From positions 1 through 26,485 of the forward strand of contig CAZVVN010000046.1 of the NCBI GenBank assembly GCA_964630665.1: 26,485 nt of DNA, given 5' to 3'. The notes beneath the pieces are model-generated. The model was not told the origin of the DNA, did no database searches, and worked only from the letters and a program-made list of their open reading frames with translations. The translations under genes and the position numbers were made by a program. Each line of letters opens with the position of its first letter. Positions within the stretch are counted from its first letter, which is position 1. The stretch comes from UBA9619 sp964630665 (GTDB lineage Bacteria; Pseudomonadota; Gammaproteobacteria; Arenicellales; UBA868). Of this stretch, positions 16,355 to 24,437 are shown piece after piece.

Positions 16355-17149
16355 ATGACCGATACCCAGACAGTACCAGCCCTTAAAGTGTACTGGCAGC
16401 CCGGTTGCTCCAGCTGCCTGAAGACTAAAGAGTTTCTGCTGGATAACAATGTCGAATTCGAATCGATCAATGTTCTCGAGGATGAGAGCGGCTTCAAGGA
16501 TCTTGAAGCGCTGGGCCTGCGCCTGGTGCCTGTGGTCGCCCGCGGATCGGATTGGGCCAATGGCGCTGTTTTCCGGGATGTTGCCCGGGTCGCCGGTTTC
16601 ACCTGGCATCCCCACGACATGCTGGCGCCTGGCGAGATCATCGCCCGCATCGACACCATTCTGACTGCCGCCCGCCGCTATCTGGATCAGATTCCGGAGA
16701 ACCAGCTCGATACGATGCTGCCCCATCGGCCCCGGTCGTACCGGCAATTGGCTTACCACATCTTCCAGATTCCGGAAGTGTTTCTGGAGCGGGTTGAAAA
16801 TAACGCGGCTTATACCTATGAAGCGCTGATCAGCAAGCTACCTGCTGACCTCAAGACCCGCGACCAGTTATCCGCCTACGCCGGTTCTATACGGGAACGG
16901 TTGAATCGCTGGTGGACAACACTCGGAACAGCCACTGACTTTCATCAACCGGGTAATGTCTACTACGGGGATGTCAGCCTGCATGAAGTGCTGGAACGTA
17001 CGGCGTGGCACTCCGGCCAACACACCCGGCAACTGATGCTGGCCCTGGAGATGATCGGAATCAGTCCTGATGGGCCGCTGAAGGACGCAGACTTCAACGA
17101 CCTGCCCATACCCCACGAGGTCTGGGATAACGAGAAGGAATGGCCCTGA
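16355..17149 (+). CDS. Glutaredoxin-DinB fusion protein, putative thiol transferase
   Basis: This 264-residue protein joins two domains. Residues 8-100 form a glutaredoxin/thioredoxin fold with the redox motif CSSC (Cys18, Cys21) and a cis-proline candidate at LVPV (Pro59). Residues about 100-245 form a four-helix DinB/YfiT-like domain with the expected metal triad His135 (QLAYHIFQ), His219 and His223 (AWHSGQHTRQ). DinB-fold proteins include bacillithiol- and mycothiol-dependent transferases and isomerases, so a glutathione-dependent transfer, isomerisation or dethiolation is a reasonable inference. No substrate can be named. It has no signal peptide. ATG 16355 is preceded by GAGG seven bases upstream and by a plausible promoter. 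It appears monocistronic, convergent with the epoxide-hydrolase-like gene. Confidence 0.82.
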   Translation: MTDTQTVPALKVYWQPGCSSCLKTKEFLLDNNVEFESINVLEDESGFKDLEALGLRLVPVVARGSDWANGAVFRDVARVAGFTWHPHDMLAPGEIIARIDTILTAARRYLDQIPENQLDTMLPHRPRSYRQLAYHIFQIPEVFLERVENNAAYTYEALISKLPADLKTRDQLSAYAGSIRERLNRWWTTLGTATDFHQPGNVYYGDVSLHEVLERTAWHSGQHTRQLMLALEMIGISPDGPLKDADFNDLPIPHEVWDNEKEWP

Positions 17150-17205
17150 CGTTGTCTCACGAGTTCCTTATGGTCAGACCGGAGACGATTGGATTCAGCT
17201 GATAG

Positions 17206-18192
17206 TCAGCCCACTGATCTGAGAAAGTCCAGCAGCAACGCATTGACAGCTACCGGCTGCTCCTGCTGGGTCCAGTGCCCGATCCCTTGGAGGATCTCGA
17301 ACATCCTGAGGTCCCGGTAGTGTTTTTCGACACGAGACCGATTGAGCTCGCCGGAGAACATAAAAAAGTTCACCGGATCCAGCGCGCCAGTGATAAAGCA
17401 GGCGGGCTGCTCGAGAGCCTTGCCCAACTCCGGTAGTTCATGCCAATCGATCGTCTGGGACCGGTAGCGATTGAGTGGCCCGCGCATACCGCTCCCTGCG
17501 AACTGACCCACCAGGTAGTCCAGATCAGCCGGGCTGAACCAGTCTGGAAAGCCGTCTGGCTCATGCATCGTTTCCAGAAAAGTTGAGTTGGGGTGCGATC
17601 CCACGCCGCCACCACTCCCTTTGTCAGCAAGCAGCCTGGCCATCCCTCGACCGTCAAAGTTACAGTAGGTCAGGTACAGGGATCTGCGAAGGTCGGCTTC
17701 AAGTTCCGCTTCGGCAACACCTTCCGCCTGGAAATACAGCTGGTAAAAATAACGCCCTTTGTAGACGGTTCGCCAGTGTTCAATTGCGGGGCGGGATCCG
17801 CGCACGGTGTGGGGTACCGACAGGCTACCAACGGCTCGGATTCGTTCCGGGTACAGCACGGCTGTGCTCAACGCAATCGGCCCGCCCCAGTCATGTCCGA
17901 TCAGGACTGCCTGGTCGTAATCTAGGGCATCGAGAATTCCGATCACGTCGGCAGTGAGGTTTTTCAGGCTGTATGCTGCAACTGGCAATGGCAGGCTGGA
18001 CTCACCGTAACCCCGCACGTCGTAGGCCACCGCCCTGAAACCGGCCTCAGCAAATGCCGGGAGCTGGTGGCGGAAGCTGTACCAGCTTTCGGGCCAGCCG
18101 TGACAGAAAATCACCAGGGGGCCTTCGCCTGCCGAGACCAGTCGGAGCGTAATCCCGTTGCTTTTTATCGATCGGAAATCAAATGTGTCCAT
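17206..18192 (-). CDS. Alpha/beta hydrolase, epoxide hydrolase-like
   Basis: This 328-residue enzyme is predicted to open epoxides with water through a covalent ester on an aspartate. The oxyanion motif HGWP is at 31-34 and the nucleophile elbow GHDWGG at 99-104 (Asp101). A charge-relay Asp272 lies in GALDPVN and the catalytic His306 in GIGHW. The cap region contains KGRYFYQLYFQ, with tyrosines (about 150-153) in the place of the epoxide-activating Tyr. Haloalkane or fluoroacetate dehalogenases share parts of this signature, but HGWPESWYSFRHQ and the cap tyrosines favour epoxide hydrolase. The start is ATG 18192; no Shine-Dalgarno is obvious. It is divergent from the aminotransferase cluster, 124 bases away, and may or may not be functionally linked. 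Confidence 0.85.
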   Translation of the reverse strand: MDTFDFRSIKSNGITLRLVSAGEGPLVIFCHGWPESWYSFRHQLPAFAEAGFRAVAYDVRGYGESSLPLPVAAYSLKNLTADVIGILDALDYDQAVLIGHDWGGPIALSTAVLYPERIRAVGSLSVPHTVRGSRPAIEHWRTVYKGRYFYQLYFQAEGVAEAELEADLRRSLYLTYCNFDGRGMARLLADKGSGGGVGSHPNSTFLETMHEPDGFPDWFSPADLDYLVGQFAGSGMRGPLNRYRSQTIDWHELPELGKALEQPACFITGALDPVNFFMFSGELNRSRVEKHYRDLRMFEILQGIGHWTQQEQPVAVNALLLDFLRSVG

Positions 18193-18316
18193 TGAAAGTC
18201 AAGAGTCCGGTATGATGGTCTCGCTACTCTGCCAGTATAGATAAATCCAAATTGGACTACTTCAGGAAAAAACATTTTCGACTGTCAGGTCGGACTCCAG
18301 CGTGCGAGACCAGCAC

Positions 18317-19645
18317 ATGAGCCACGTTTTTCATCGACACACACGAGCTACACCGCCCGTCGTCGCCAGGGGCGAAGGTGCGTACATTACCGATCGGAAA
18401 GGCAAACAGTACCTGGATGCCTCCGGTGGTGCAGCAGTTTCCTGCCTGGGACATAACCACCCGGACGTTCTGCAGGCAATCAAGAACCAGCTCGATGCGA
18501 TCCCATTTGCCCACACGGGTTTCTTCACCAGCGACCCCCTCGAACAACTGGCCACGCATTTGTCCGAACGGGCCCCCGTTGACCTCGGCAGGGTCTATCT
18601 TGTCAGCGGCGGCTCCGAGGCCATGGAAGCTGCGCTCAAAATGGGTCGGCAGTACTTCCTGGAACTCGGCCAGCCGTCGCGGCAGATCTACATCGGCCGG
18701 CGCCAGAGCTATCACGGCAATACCCTCGGGGCCCTCGCAACCGGCGGCAACATGTGGCGACGCCGACCATACACCCCTCTGCTCATCGAGAGCCACCACA
18801 TTGCCCCGTGCTACGCATACCGGGACAGGCAACCCGGGGAATCCGAGCCAGCCTATAGCTACCGGGTTGCCGAAGAACTGGAGGAAAAAATTCTTGAACT
18901 CGGCGCCCAGAATGTGATCGGCTTCGTCGCCGAACCTGTAGTTGGAGCTACCCTCGGCGCAGTACCGCCAACCTCGGGATACTTTCAACGTATCCGTGAG
19001 ATCTGCGACCGACATGGCATCCTGCTGATCCTGGACGAAGTCATGTGTGGTATGGGTCGCACCGGCAGTCTTTTTGCCTGTGAGCAGGACGGCATCACCG
19101 GCGACCTGATCACCATTGCCAAAGGTCTGGGTGGCGGGTACCAACCCGTCGGCGCCGTTGTGGTCGACCAGAAAATCTACCAGGCGATCCATGATGGAAC
19201 AGGCTTTTTCCAGCACGGGCACACCTATCTCGGTCATGCCACGGCCTGTGCAGCGGCACTGGCTGTACAGCAGGTAATCGAACGAGATAACCTGGTCAAG
19301 CGTGTCAGGGAGATGGGTGCGATCCTTGAACAGTCCCTGGTGACTCGATTTGCTGACCACCCGCACGTTGGGGACATTCGCGGGCGTGGACTTTTCATCG
19401 GCCTGGAATTCGTCAAGGACAGAACCAGCAAGTCCACCTTCGACCCGGAATTCGAATTGCATAGACGCCTCAAAGAAGCCGCTATGGACAACGGACTCAT
19501 CTGCTACCCCATGGGCGGCACCATCGACGGCAAGCGGGGCAGTCACGTTCTGCTGGCCCCACCCTACACAGTGTCGCAGGACCAGATAGACGAACTGGTG
19601 AACAAGCTTGCAATCGCTCTGGACATCGCTCTGAACACTGGATAA
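18317..19645 (+). CDS. Class III PLP-dependent aminotransferase
   Basis: This 442-residue fold-type I aminotransferase moves an amino group from an omega-amine or amino acid to a keto acid. The PLP lysine is Lys269 in TIAKGLGGGY, and the conserved Asp240 in LILDEVMCG binds the pyridine nitrogen. DASGGAAVSCLGHNHPDV near the N-terminus and GQPSRQIYIGRRQSYHGNT are typical of the omega-aminotransferase group. The chosen start is ATG 18317; an in-frame GTG at 18302 is possible and neither has a strong Shine-Dalgarno. It opens a five-gene rightward cluster of amine-metabolism enzymes. The substrate cannot be read from sequence; candidates are diamines, gamma-aminobutyrate-like acids, taurine or beta-alanine. 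It is only distantly similar to the second aminotransferase at the end of the cluster. Confidence 0.88.
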   Translation: MSHVFHRHTRATPPVVARGEGAYITDRKGKQYLDASGGAAVSCLGHNHPDVLQAIKNQLDAIPFAHTGFFTSDPLEQLATHLSERAPVDLGRVYLVSGGSEAMEAALKMGRQYFLELGQPSRQIYIGRRQSYHGNTLGALATGGNMWRRRPYTPLLIESHHIAPCYAYRDRQPGESEPAYSYRVAEELEEKILELGAQNVIGFVAEPVVGATLGAVPPTSGYFQRIREICDRHGILLILDEVMCGMGRTGSLFACEQDGITGDLITIAKGLGGGYQPVGAVVVDQKIYQAIHDGTGFFQHGHTYLGHATACAAALAVQQVIERDNLVKRVREMGAILEQSLVTRFADHPHVGDIRGRGLFIGLEFVKDRTSKSTFDPEFELHRRLKEAAMDNGLICYPMGGTIDGKRGSHVLLAPPYTVSQDQIDELVNKLAIALDIALNTG

Positions 19646-19718
19646 TTCGCCAGTAACCGGGACGACCCGCAACATGTAGAGCCTTGCCGGCTGGAATAGA
19701 ATAATATCTGCCCGCCAA

Positions 19719-19758
19719 CCCTGGTGGGAGCCGGGTTGACACCAGGGGTCAGCGACCC
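19719..19758 (+). promoter_or_regulatory. Overlapping hairpins in the tauD-like leader
   Basis: CCCTGGTG (19719-19726) pairs perfectly with CACCAGGG (19740-19747). A second small stem, GGGTC (19746-19750) with GACCC (19754-19758), shares two bases with the first, so the two cannot fully form together. No T-run follows. The structure ends 26 bases before the TTG start and could be a regulatory leader or an operator. Confidence 0.35.
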
Positions 19759-19784
19759 AAGAGACAGGCAAACAGTACAAAGAG

Positions 19785-20654
19785 TTGAATATACCGCGAG
19801 TAGACTATACGACCTTTGATCTGCATCCCATGACGATGGCTCTGGGTGCAGAGATTCATGGCGTGGACCTTAGCCGGGAAGTAGCTGAGGATCAGTTTGA
19901 CGAGATCCGTCAGGCGTTCGCCGAATTCAGCGTTATCTTCTTCCGGGACCAGCAGCTGACTCCAGACCAGCATATTGCGTTCGCCAGTCGCTGGGGCGAG
20001 ATCAACGTGAACCGCTTCTTCAAGGCTATTGACTCGCACCCCGTCATCGCCGAAGTCCGAAAGGAACCCGACCAGGAAACCAATATCGGGGGCAGTTGGC
20101 ACACAGATCACTCCTACGACCAGGTTCCGGCGACCGGTTCGATCCTGTATGCCCGCCAGGTGCCCGAGATCGGTGGAGATACACAGTTTGCCAGTATGTA
20201 CGCGGCCTATGATGGCCTTTCGGATGGCCTCAAACAAATGCTCGAGCCGCTGCGGGCTATCCATTCCAGTCGCCATGCCTTTGGCAGGTCCGCCTATCGA
20301 ATTCAACAGTATTCCGACGATATCGGTGATCGTTTGGGAAACCCCGATGCTGCGACGCAGGATGCGGATCACCCGGTGGTTATCCGGCATCCAATGTCCG
20401 GTCGCAAGGCGCTGTACGTCAATCCGGGATTCACGATCAGGTTCAGCGGCTGGTCGGACGAGGAGTCCAGACCTCTTCTGGAGTATCTTTATCGGCAGGC
20501 CACAAAACCCGAGTACACCTGCCGGTTTCACTGGCGGGAAAACTCACTGGCCTTCTGGGACAACCGATCCACCTGGCATCAGGCCCTCAATGATTACCCC
20601 GGTCAGAGGCGCCTGATGCACCGAATTACTATCGAAGGCGTTCCCCTGGAGTAA
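19785..20654 (+). CDS. TauD/TfdA-family Fe(II)/2-oxoglutarate dioxygenase
   Basis: This 289-residue enzyme uses O2 and 2-oxoglutarate to hydroxylate a substrate, often releasing sulfite, ammonia or a carboxylic fragment. The iron triad is visible: His106 and Asp108 in SWHTDHSY and His265 in STWHQALNDY. Arg280 in LMHRITIEG, 15 residues after the distal His as in TauD, would bind 2-oxoglutarate. The N-terminal LHPMTMALGAEIHGVDL matches the family start, so translation begins upstream of it; TTG 19785, with AGAG just before it, is the only suitable start. It lies 139 bases after the first aminotransferase and 31 bases before the ATC-hydrolase-like gene. Taurine is one candidate, but no sulfonate transport or sulfite genes are nearby, so the substrate is open. 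Confidence 0.88.
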   Translation: MNIPRVDYTTFDLHPMTMALGAEIHGVDLSREVAEDQFDEIRQAFAEFSVIFFRDQQLTPDQHIAFASRWGEINVNRFFKAIDSHPVIAEVRKEPDQETNIGGSWHTDHSYDQVPATGSILYARQVPEIGGDTQFASMYAAYDGLSDGLKQMLEPLRAIHSSRHAFGRSAYRIQQYSDDIGDRLGNPDAATQDADHPVVIRHPMSGRKALYVNPGFTIRFSGWSDEESRPLLEYLYRQATKPEYTCRFHWRENSLAFWDNRSTWHQALNDYPGQRRLMHRITIEGVPLE

Positions 20655-20675
20655 CCGATCGACCTTGCCGGTCAT

Positions 20676-20679
20676 GGAG
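20676..20679 (+). promoter_or_regulatory. Shine-Dalgarno of the ATC-hydrolase-like gene
   Basis: GGAG ends six bases before ATG 20686. It supports this start over the in-frame TTG 20665 and ATG 20674, which have no ribosome-binding site. Confidence 0.55.
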
Positions 20680-20685
20680 CAAGCT

Positions 20686-21174
20686 ATGAACAACATTCCA
20701 ATCATCGTCAAGCGAAGACTTCAGGCCGAGGTCGTTGGCCCATTGTTCAAAGAGATGGTCGACCAACTCGGCCAGCACAAAGCCGAACGGATACTCGAGT
20801 CGGCTATTCAGAAAGCTGCGATCGATGAGGGGCGTCGGTTTTCAACACAGGTCGCCTCCAGTAACCAGTCACCATTGCGCAAATTCATCGACCTTTTTGA
20901 GCAATGGACCACAGGCGGTGCACTGGAAGTGGATACCTTATTGGAGTCAGATGAGCGTTTCGAGTTCAACGTCACGCGCTGCCGTTATGCTGAGATGTAT
21001 CAGGAAATGGGCCTCGGCCACATCGGGCAGCTGCTGTCATGTAACCGTGACGGCACGTTTTGTGAGGGATTTGACGACCGTATCACCTTAAAGCGCGAAC
21101 AGACGATCATGGACGGGGCACCTTGCTGCACCTTTCGTTACGCCTGTGAGATCGAACCTGACACAGAATCCTGA
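20686..21174 (+). CDS. L-2-amino-thiazoline-4-carboxylate hydrolase family protein
   Basis: This 162-residue protein resembles the ATC-hydrolase family, whose characterised Pseudomonas member opens the thiazoline ring of L-2-amino-thiazoline-4-carboxylate on the way to cysteine. The family pattern is visible in the C-terminal half: VTRCRYAEMYQEMG (Cys99), LLSCNRDG (Cys119, Asp122), a Glu/Asp-rich region, LKREQTIMDG and CCTFRY (Cys147, Cys148). The N-terminal half is helical. Most relatives are uncharacterised, and true activity on thiazolines is doubtful from family membership alone. The start is ATG 20686, with GGAG six bases upstream. It sits between the dioxygenase (31 bases) and the glutamine-synthetase-like gene (96 bases), so it is probably part of the amine operon. 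Confidence 0.72.
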   Translation: MNNIPIIVKRRLQAEVVGPLFKEMVDQLGQHKAERILESAIQKAAIDEGRRFSTQVASSNQSPLRKFIDLFEQWTTGGALEVDTLLESDERFEFNVTRCRYAEMYQEMGLGHIGQLLSCNRDGTFCEGFDDRITLKREQTIMDGAPCCTFRYACEIEPDTES

Positions 21175-21270
21175 CGCCCCACCCCTTGGTTCGGCCGTTT
21201 TGCCGAGAACTGCCCAGGACTGCTGTATATCGATTACACTCGCGCCGTCTCCGGAACCCACAGAACCGCT

Positions 21271-22650
21271 ATGCCGCAAAACCCAAAACTCGTCGCTGTT
21301 GAGAAAGAAGTACCTATCAGTTCGATCCGCCAGTGGATCCGGGACAACAATATCGATGAGATAGAGGCCGTCATTCCGGACATGACCGGGATAGCCCGGG
21401 GCAAACTGATTCCCGCACACAAGTACAGTGAAGAAGTGGGTATGCGGATGCCCGAGGCGATCTTTCTACAGACCGTCACCGGTGAGTACCCGGAAGACCA
21501 GAGTGCCGTCGACCCCTCCGACAAGGATATATTTCTCAAGCCCGACCTGAGCAGCTTCCGGCGGGTGCCCTGGGCCCAGGACCCGACAGCACTTGCTATC
21601 CACGACTGCTACTATGCGGATGGCAACCCCGTCGAGATGTCGCCCCGCTACGTTCTTCAGAAAGTCCTCAGTGCCTATCGCGAGCGAGGCTGGGCACCGG
21701 TGGTCGCGCCGGAACTCGAGTTTTATCTGGTCAAGCCCAACTATGATGCCGACTACCCTCTGGAACCACCGGTCGGCCGCTCCGGACGGGCCGAACCAGG
21801 GCGCCAGTCTTTCAGTATTGATGCTGTCAATGAATTCGATCCTCTGTTCGAGGATCTGTATGACCATTGCGAAGCGCTCGACATTTCACTCGAGACCCTT
21901 AATCACGAAGCTGGCGCTGCCCAGATGGAAATCAACCTGCTGCATGGGGACCCGGTAACTATCTCAGACCAGGCATTCCTGTTTAAGCGAGCCACTCGGG
22001 AAACGGCTCTGCAGCACAAGATGTATGCGACGTTCATGGCCAAACCGATGGAAAAAGAACCCGGTAGTGCCATGCACATTCACCAAAGCGTGATAGATAT
22101 TGAGCGCGGTGAGAACGTTTTCAGTAGCGCCAGCGGTGAAGCCAGCAGATTGTTTTTTGCCCACATTGCCGGACTGCAACGATATCTTCCGGCTGCAATG
22201 TCATTACTGGCTCCGAACGTCAATTCGTACCGCCGTCTGATCCGATACCATGCAGCACCGATCAACGTGCACTGGGGCTATGACAACCGTACCGTTGGAT
22301 TAAGGGTACCCGATTCTGCACCCCAGTCGCGGCGCATCGAGAACCGGGTCCCGGGCGCAGACGCGAACCCGTATCTGGTCGTGGCGGCCAGCCTCGCCTG
22401 TGGCCTACTCGGTATGATCGACGACCTGGAACCTTCTGATCCCGTCATGGACAGCGCCTACGACAAACCCTATGACCTGCCACGCAACTTGGAGCAGGCG
22501 CTTGGTGCACTGCGGGACTGTAGGCCCCTCAAGGAACTGCTCGGTGAACGCTTTGTCACGGCCTACAACGCGGTGAAGGAAAACGAGTACAGCACCTTTT
22601 TGCAGGTGATCAGTTCGTGGGAAAGAGAACACCTGCTACTCAACGTGTAA
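21271..22650 (+). CDS. puuA: Glutamine synthetase-like gamma-glutamylpolyamine synthetase
   Basis: This 459-residue enzyme belongs to the glutamine synthetase superfamily and is most like the glutamate-putrescine ligase group (PuuA, SpuI). That group joins glutamate to an amine with ATP as the first step of the gamma-glutamylated putrescine route. The N-terminal beta-grasp domain contains DMTGIARGKLIP (38-48). Catalytic-domain features are PELEFYLVKP (Glu148, Glu150), HEAGAAQMEINLLHGDP (Glu213, Glu220), SAMHIHQS (His269, His271), the ATP region YRRLIRYHAAPINVHWG, and RIENRVPGADANPYL. The length fits PuuA (about 470). No Shine-Dalgarno is clear at ATG 21271. The SpuC-like gene 141 bases downstream supports a polyamine role, but PuuB, PuuC and PuuD counterparts are absent, so the amine could be different. 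Confidence 0.82.
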   Translation: MPQNPKLVAVEKEVPISSIRQWIRDNNIDEIEAVIPDMTGIARGKLIPAHKYSEEVGMRMPEAIFLQTVTGEYPEDQSAVDPSDKDIFLKPDLSSFRRVPWAQDPTALAIHDCYYADGNPVEMSPRYVLQKVLSAYRERGWAPVVAPELEFYLVKPNYDADYPLEPPVGRSGRAEPGRQSFSIDAVNEFDPLFEDLYDHCEALDISLETLNHEAGAAQMEINLLHGDPVTISDQAFLFKRATRETALQHKMYATFMAKPMEKEPGSAMHIHQSVIDIERGENVFSSASGEASRLFFAHIAGLQRYLPAAMSLLAPNVNSYRRLIRYHAAPINVHWGYDNRTVGLRVPDSAPQSRRIENRVPGADANPYLVVAASLACGLLGMIDDLEPSDPVMDSAYDKPYDLPRNLEQALGALRDCRPLKELLGERFVTAYNAVKENEYSTFLQVISSWEREHLLLNV

Positions 22651-22791
22651 CCTCTGAACCTTCGCAGGCGATGCAGCAACAGGCCAGACCTGGAAAGCCT
22701 TGTGTGCTGAATCTAATCCAACTGACGATTGCCTTGCGACTTCGGTTGGGTTTAACTACCTGACCGCCTACTCGATCACGAGAGTTTCATT

Positions 22792-24168
22792 GTGACCCGA
22801 TTAAACCAGTCGACCGCAAAGTGGCAGGCTCTGGACAGTGCCCACTTCCTGCACCCCTTTACCAACCACAAGGAACTGCACAGCAAAGGTTCCACAATCA
22901 TTGAGAAAGCCCATGGCGTCTACCTGTGGGACTCGGACGGAAACCGGATACTAGACGGCATGGCCGGGTTGTGGTGTGTCAACGTAGGCTATGGCCGACA
23001 GGAATTGGTCGACGCGGCCCGCGAGCAGATGGAGCGATTACCCTACTACAACACCTTCTTCCAGACAGCCACGCCACCGGTGATCGAGCTCTCACAGCTG
23101 CTGGCCGAGGTCACGCCTGATGGATTGAACCACGCCTTCTTTACCAATTCAGGCTCTGAGTCGAACGACACTGTGGTGCGCATGGCGCGGCACTACTGGG
23201 CGTCGCTGGGGCAGCCCGACAAGCAGATCGTTATCAGCCGAAAGAACGCCTATCACGGCAGTACCATGGCCGGCGCAAGCCTGAGTGGTATGCCGTCCAT
23301 ACACGCCCAGGGCGGCCTGCCTATTCCGGGTATCGAGCACATCGGCCAGCCCTATTGGTACCGTGAAGGTGGTGACCTGACACCAAACGAGTATGGTCTC
23401 CAGGTCGCCCACGAACTGGAACAACGGATCGAGACACTGGGCGAGCACAACGTCGCGGCATTCATCGCCGAACCCATCCAGGGTGCCGGAGGTGTGATCA
23501 TTCCCCCGGAAAGCTACTGGCCAGCTATCAGCGACATCTGCCATCGTTACCAGATCCTGCTGGTCGCTGACGAGGTGATCTGTGGCTTTGGCCGAACCGG
23601 CAAGTGGTTCGGCAGCGACTACTACAACATCCAGCCGGACCTGATGCCCATTGCCAAGGGGCTGTCTTCCGGGTATCTGCCCATTGCAGCCGTCATGGTG
23701 GCCGACCATGTGGCTCGAGTGCTGATCGAGGAAGGCGGTGAGTTCTTTCACGGGATGACCTATTCCGGCCATCCCGCGGCCTGCGCGGTGGCCTGCGCCA
23801 ATATCCGGATCCTGCGTGACGAAGGCATCATCGCCAAGGTCGAAACAGATACCGGCCCCTACCTTCAGGAGCGCTGGCAGTTACTCGGGAATCACCCACT
23901 GGTGGGTGAGGCCAGAGGTGTGGGGTTTCTTGGTGCGGTGGAACTGGTCGCTGACAAAGAATCTAGACGACAGTTTGACGCGATCGGCGAGGTGGGCACC
24001 CTTTGTCGCGACGCCTGCCTGCGCAGGGGGCTGGTGATGCGAGCGGTAGGTGATGCGATGATCATCTCCCCACCACTGATCATGTCCAGAGCGGAAATTG
24101 ATGAGTTGATTAACATCGCCAACGCGGCACTCGACGAAACCTTGAATCTGATTCAAAGTGACAACTGA
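22792..24168 (+). CDS. spuC: Putrescine:pyruvate-type class III aminotransferase (SpuC-like)
   Basis: This 458-residue PLP enzyme resembles Pseudomonas SpuC, which transfers an amino group from putrescine or related amines to pyruvate. It shares the block GVYLWDSDGNRILDGMAGL, then PYYNTFFQTA, YHGSTMAGA, FIAEPIQGAGGVIIPP, ADEVICGFGRTG (Asp260) and the PLP lysine Lys289 in PIAKGLSSGY. Length and order of motifs match throughout. The start is GTG 22792; no strong Shine-Dalgarno precedes it. It closes the five-gene cluster. With a PuuA-like ligase upstream, both the direct transamination and the gamma-glutamylated routes of polyamine breakdown may be represented. Other amines, such as 3-aminopropyl compounds or beta-alanine, remain possible. 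Confidence 0.9.
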   Translation: MTRLNQSTAKWQALDSAHFLHPFTNHKELHSKGSTIIEKAHGVYLWDSDGNRILDGMAGLWCVNVGYGRQELVDAAREQMERLPYYNTFFQTATPPVIELSQLLAEVTPDGLNHAFFTNSGSESNDTVVRMARHYWASLGQPDKQIVISRKNAYHGSTMAGASLSGMPSIHAQGGLPIPGIEHIGQPYWYREGGDLTPNEYGLQVAHELEQRIETLGEHNVAAFIAEPIQGAGGVIIPPESYWPAISDICHRYQILLVADEVICGFGRTGKWFGSDYYNIQPDLMPIAKGLSSGYLPIAAVMVADHVARVLIEEGGEFFHGMTYSGHPAACAVACANIRILRDEGIIAKVETDTGPYLQERWQLLGNHPLVGEARGVGFLGAVELVADKESRRQFDAIGEVGTLCRDACLRRGLVMRAVGDAMIISPPLIMSRAEIDELINIANAALDETLNLIQSDN

Positions 24169-24375
24169 TATCTTTAGATCATCAATTCTATGTTCATATC
24201 GGGAATCGCGACGAGCCGATCCTGGTGGCCCTGCAAAACCTGGAGCGCTCCCTTGATAACCTGTCGCGGCCAAGCCCGGCCACCTGGTTAAGTTGGTCGG
24301 TCGAAGCGCTTGTTAATCTATCGTGTGACTGACTGGAATCATCTTTGCCTATGGCAACCCGGAGTAGTGATCTTG

Positions 24376-24405
24376 ACGCCCGAGCTCACTTGGCCTTTCG
24401 GGCGT
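24376..24405 (+). repeat. Inverted repeat upstream of the nuclease-fold gene
   Basis: ACGCCCGA (24376-24383) pairs perfectly with TCGGGCGT (24398-24405) around a 14-base loop. There is no T-run, so it is not a standard terminator. It lies 32 bases before the preferred start ATG 24438 and would be coding only if ATG 24351 is used. Confidence 0.5.
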
Positions 24406-24437
24406 GCACCAGGTTACGACACAACCGGGCGGAACTT

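Noticed and set aside
16106..16759. 217-codon minus-strand frame running through the glutaredoxin-DinB gene and the intergenic region
   Set aside because: Most of it is antisense to a gene with clear motifs. The intergenic part from GTG 16354 has no Shine-Dalgarno, and its third codon positions are only about half G or C, unlike real genes here.
18246..18256. TCCAA-A-TTGGA palindrome between the epoxide-hydrolase-like gene and the first aminotransferase
   Set aside because: Five-base arms are too short to claim an operator, and no second copy was noticed.
18257..19780. 507-codon open frame on the minus strand opposite the first aminotransferase
   Set aside because: The plus strand encodes an intact class III aminotransferase with PLP lysine and all motifs; the antisense frame has no recognisable domain and reflects GC-rich codon structure.
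19749..20531. 260-codon minus-strand frame opposite the TauD-like gene
   Set aside because: The plus strand has the full iron-binding triad of the dioxygenase; the antisense frame is a shadow.
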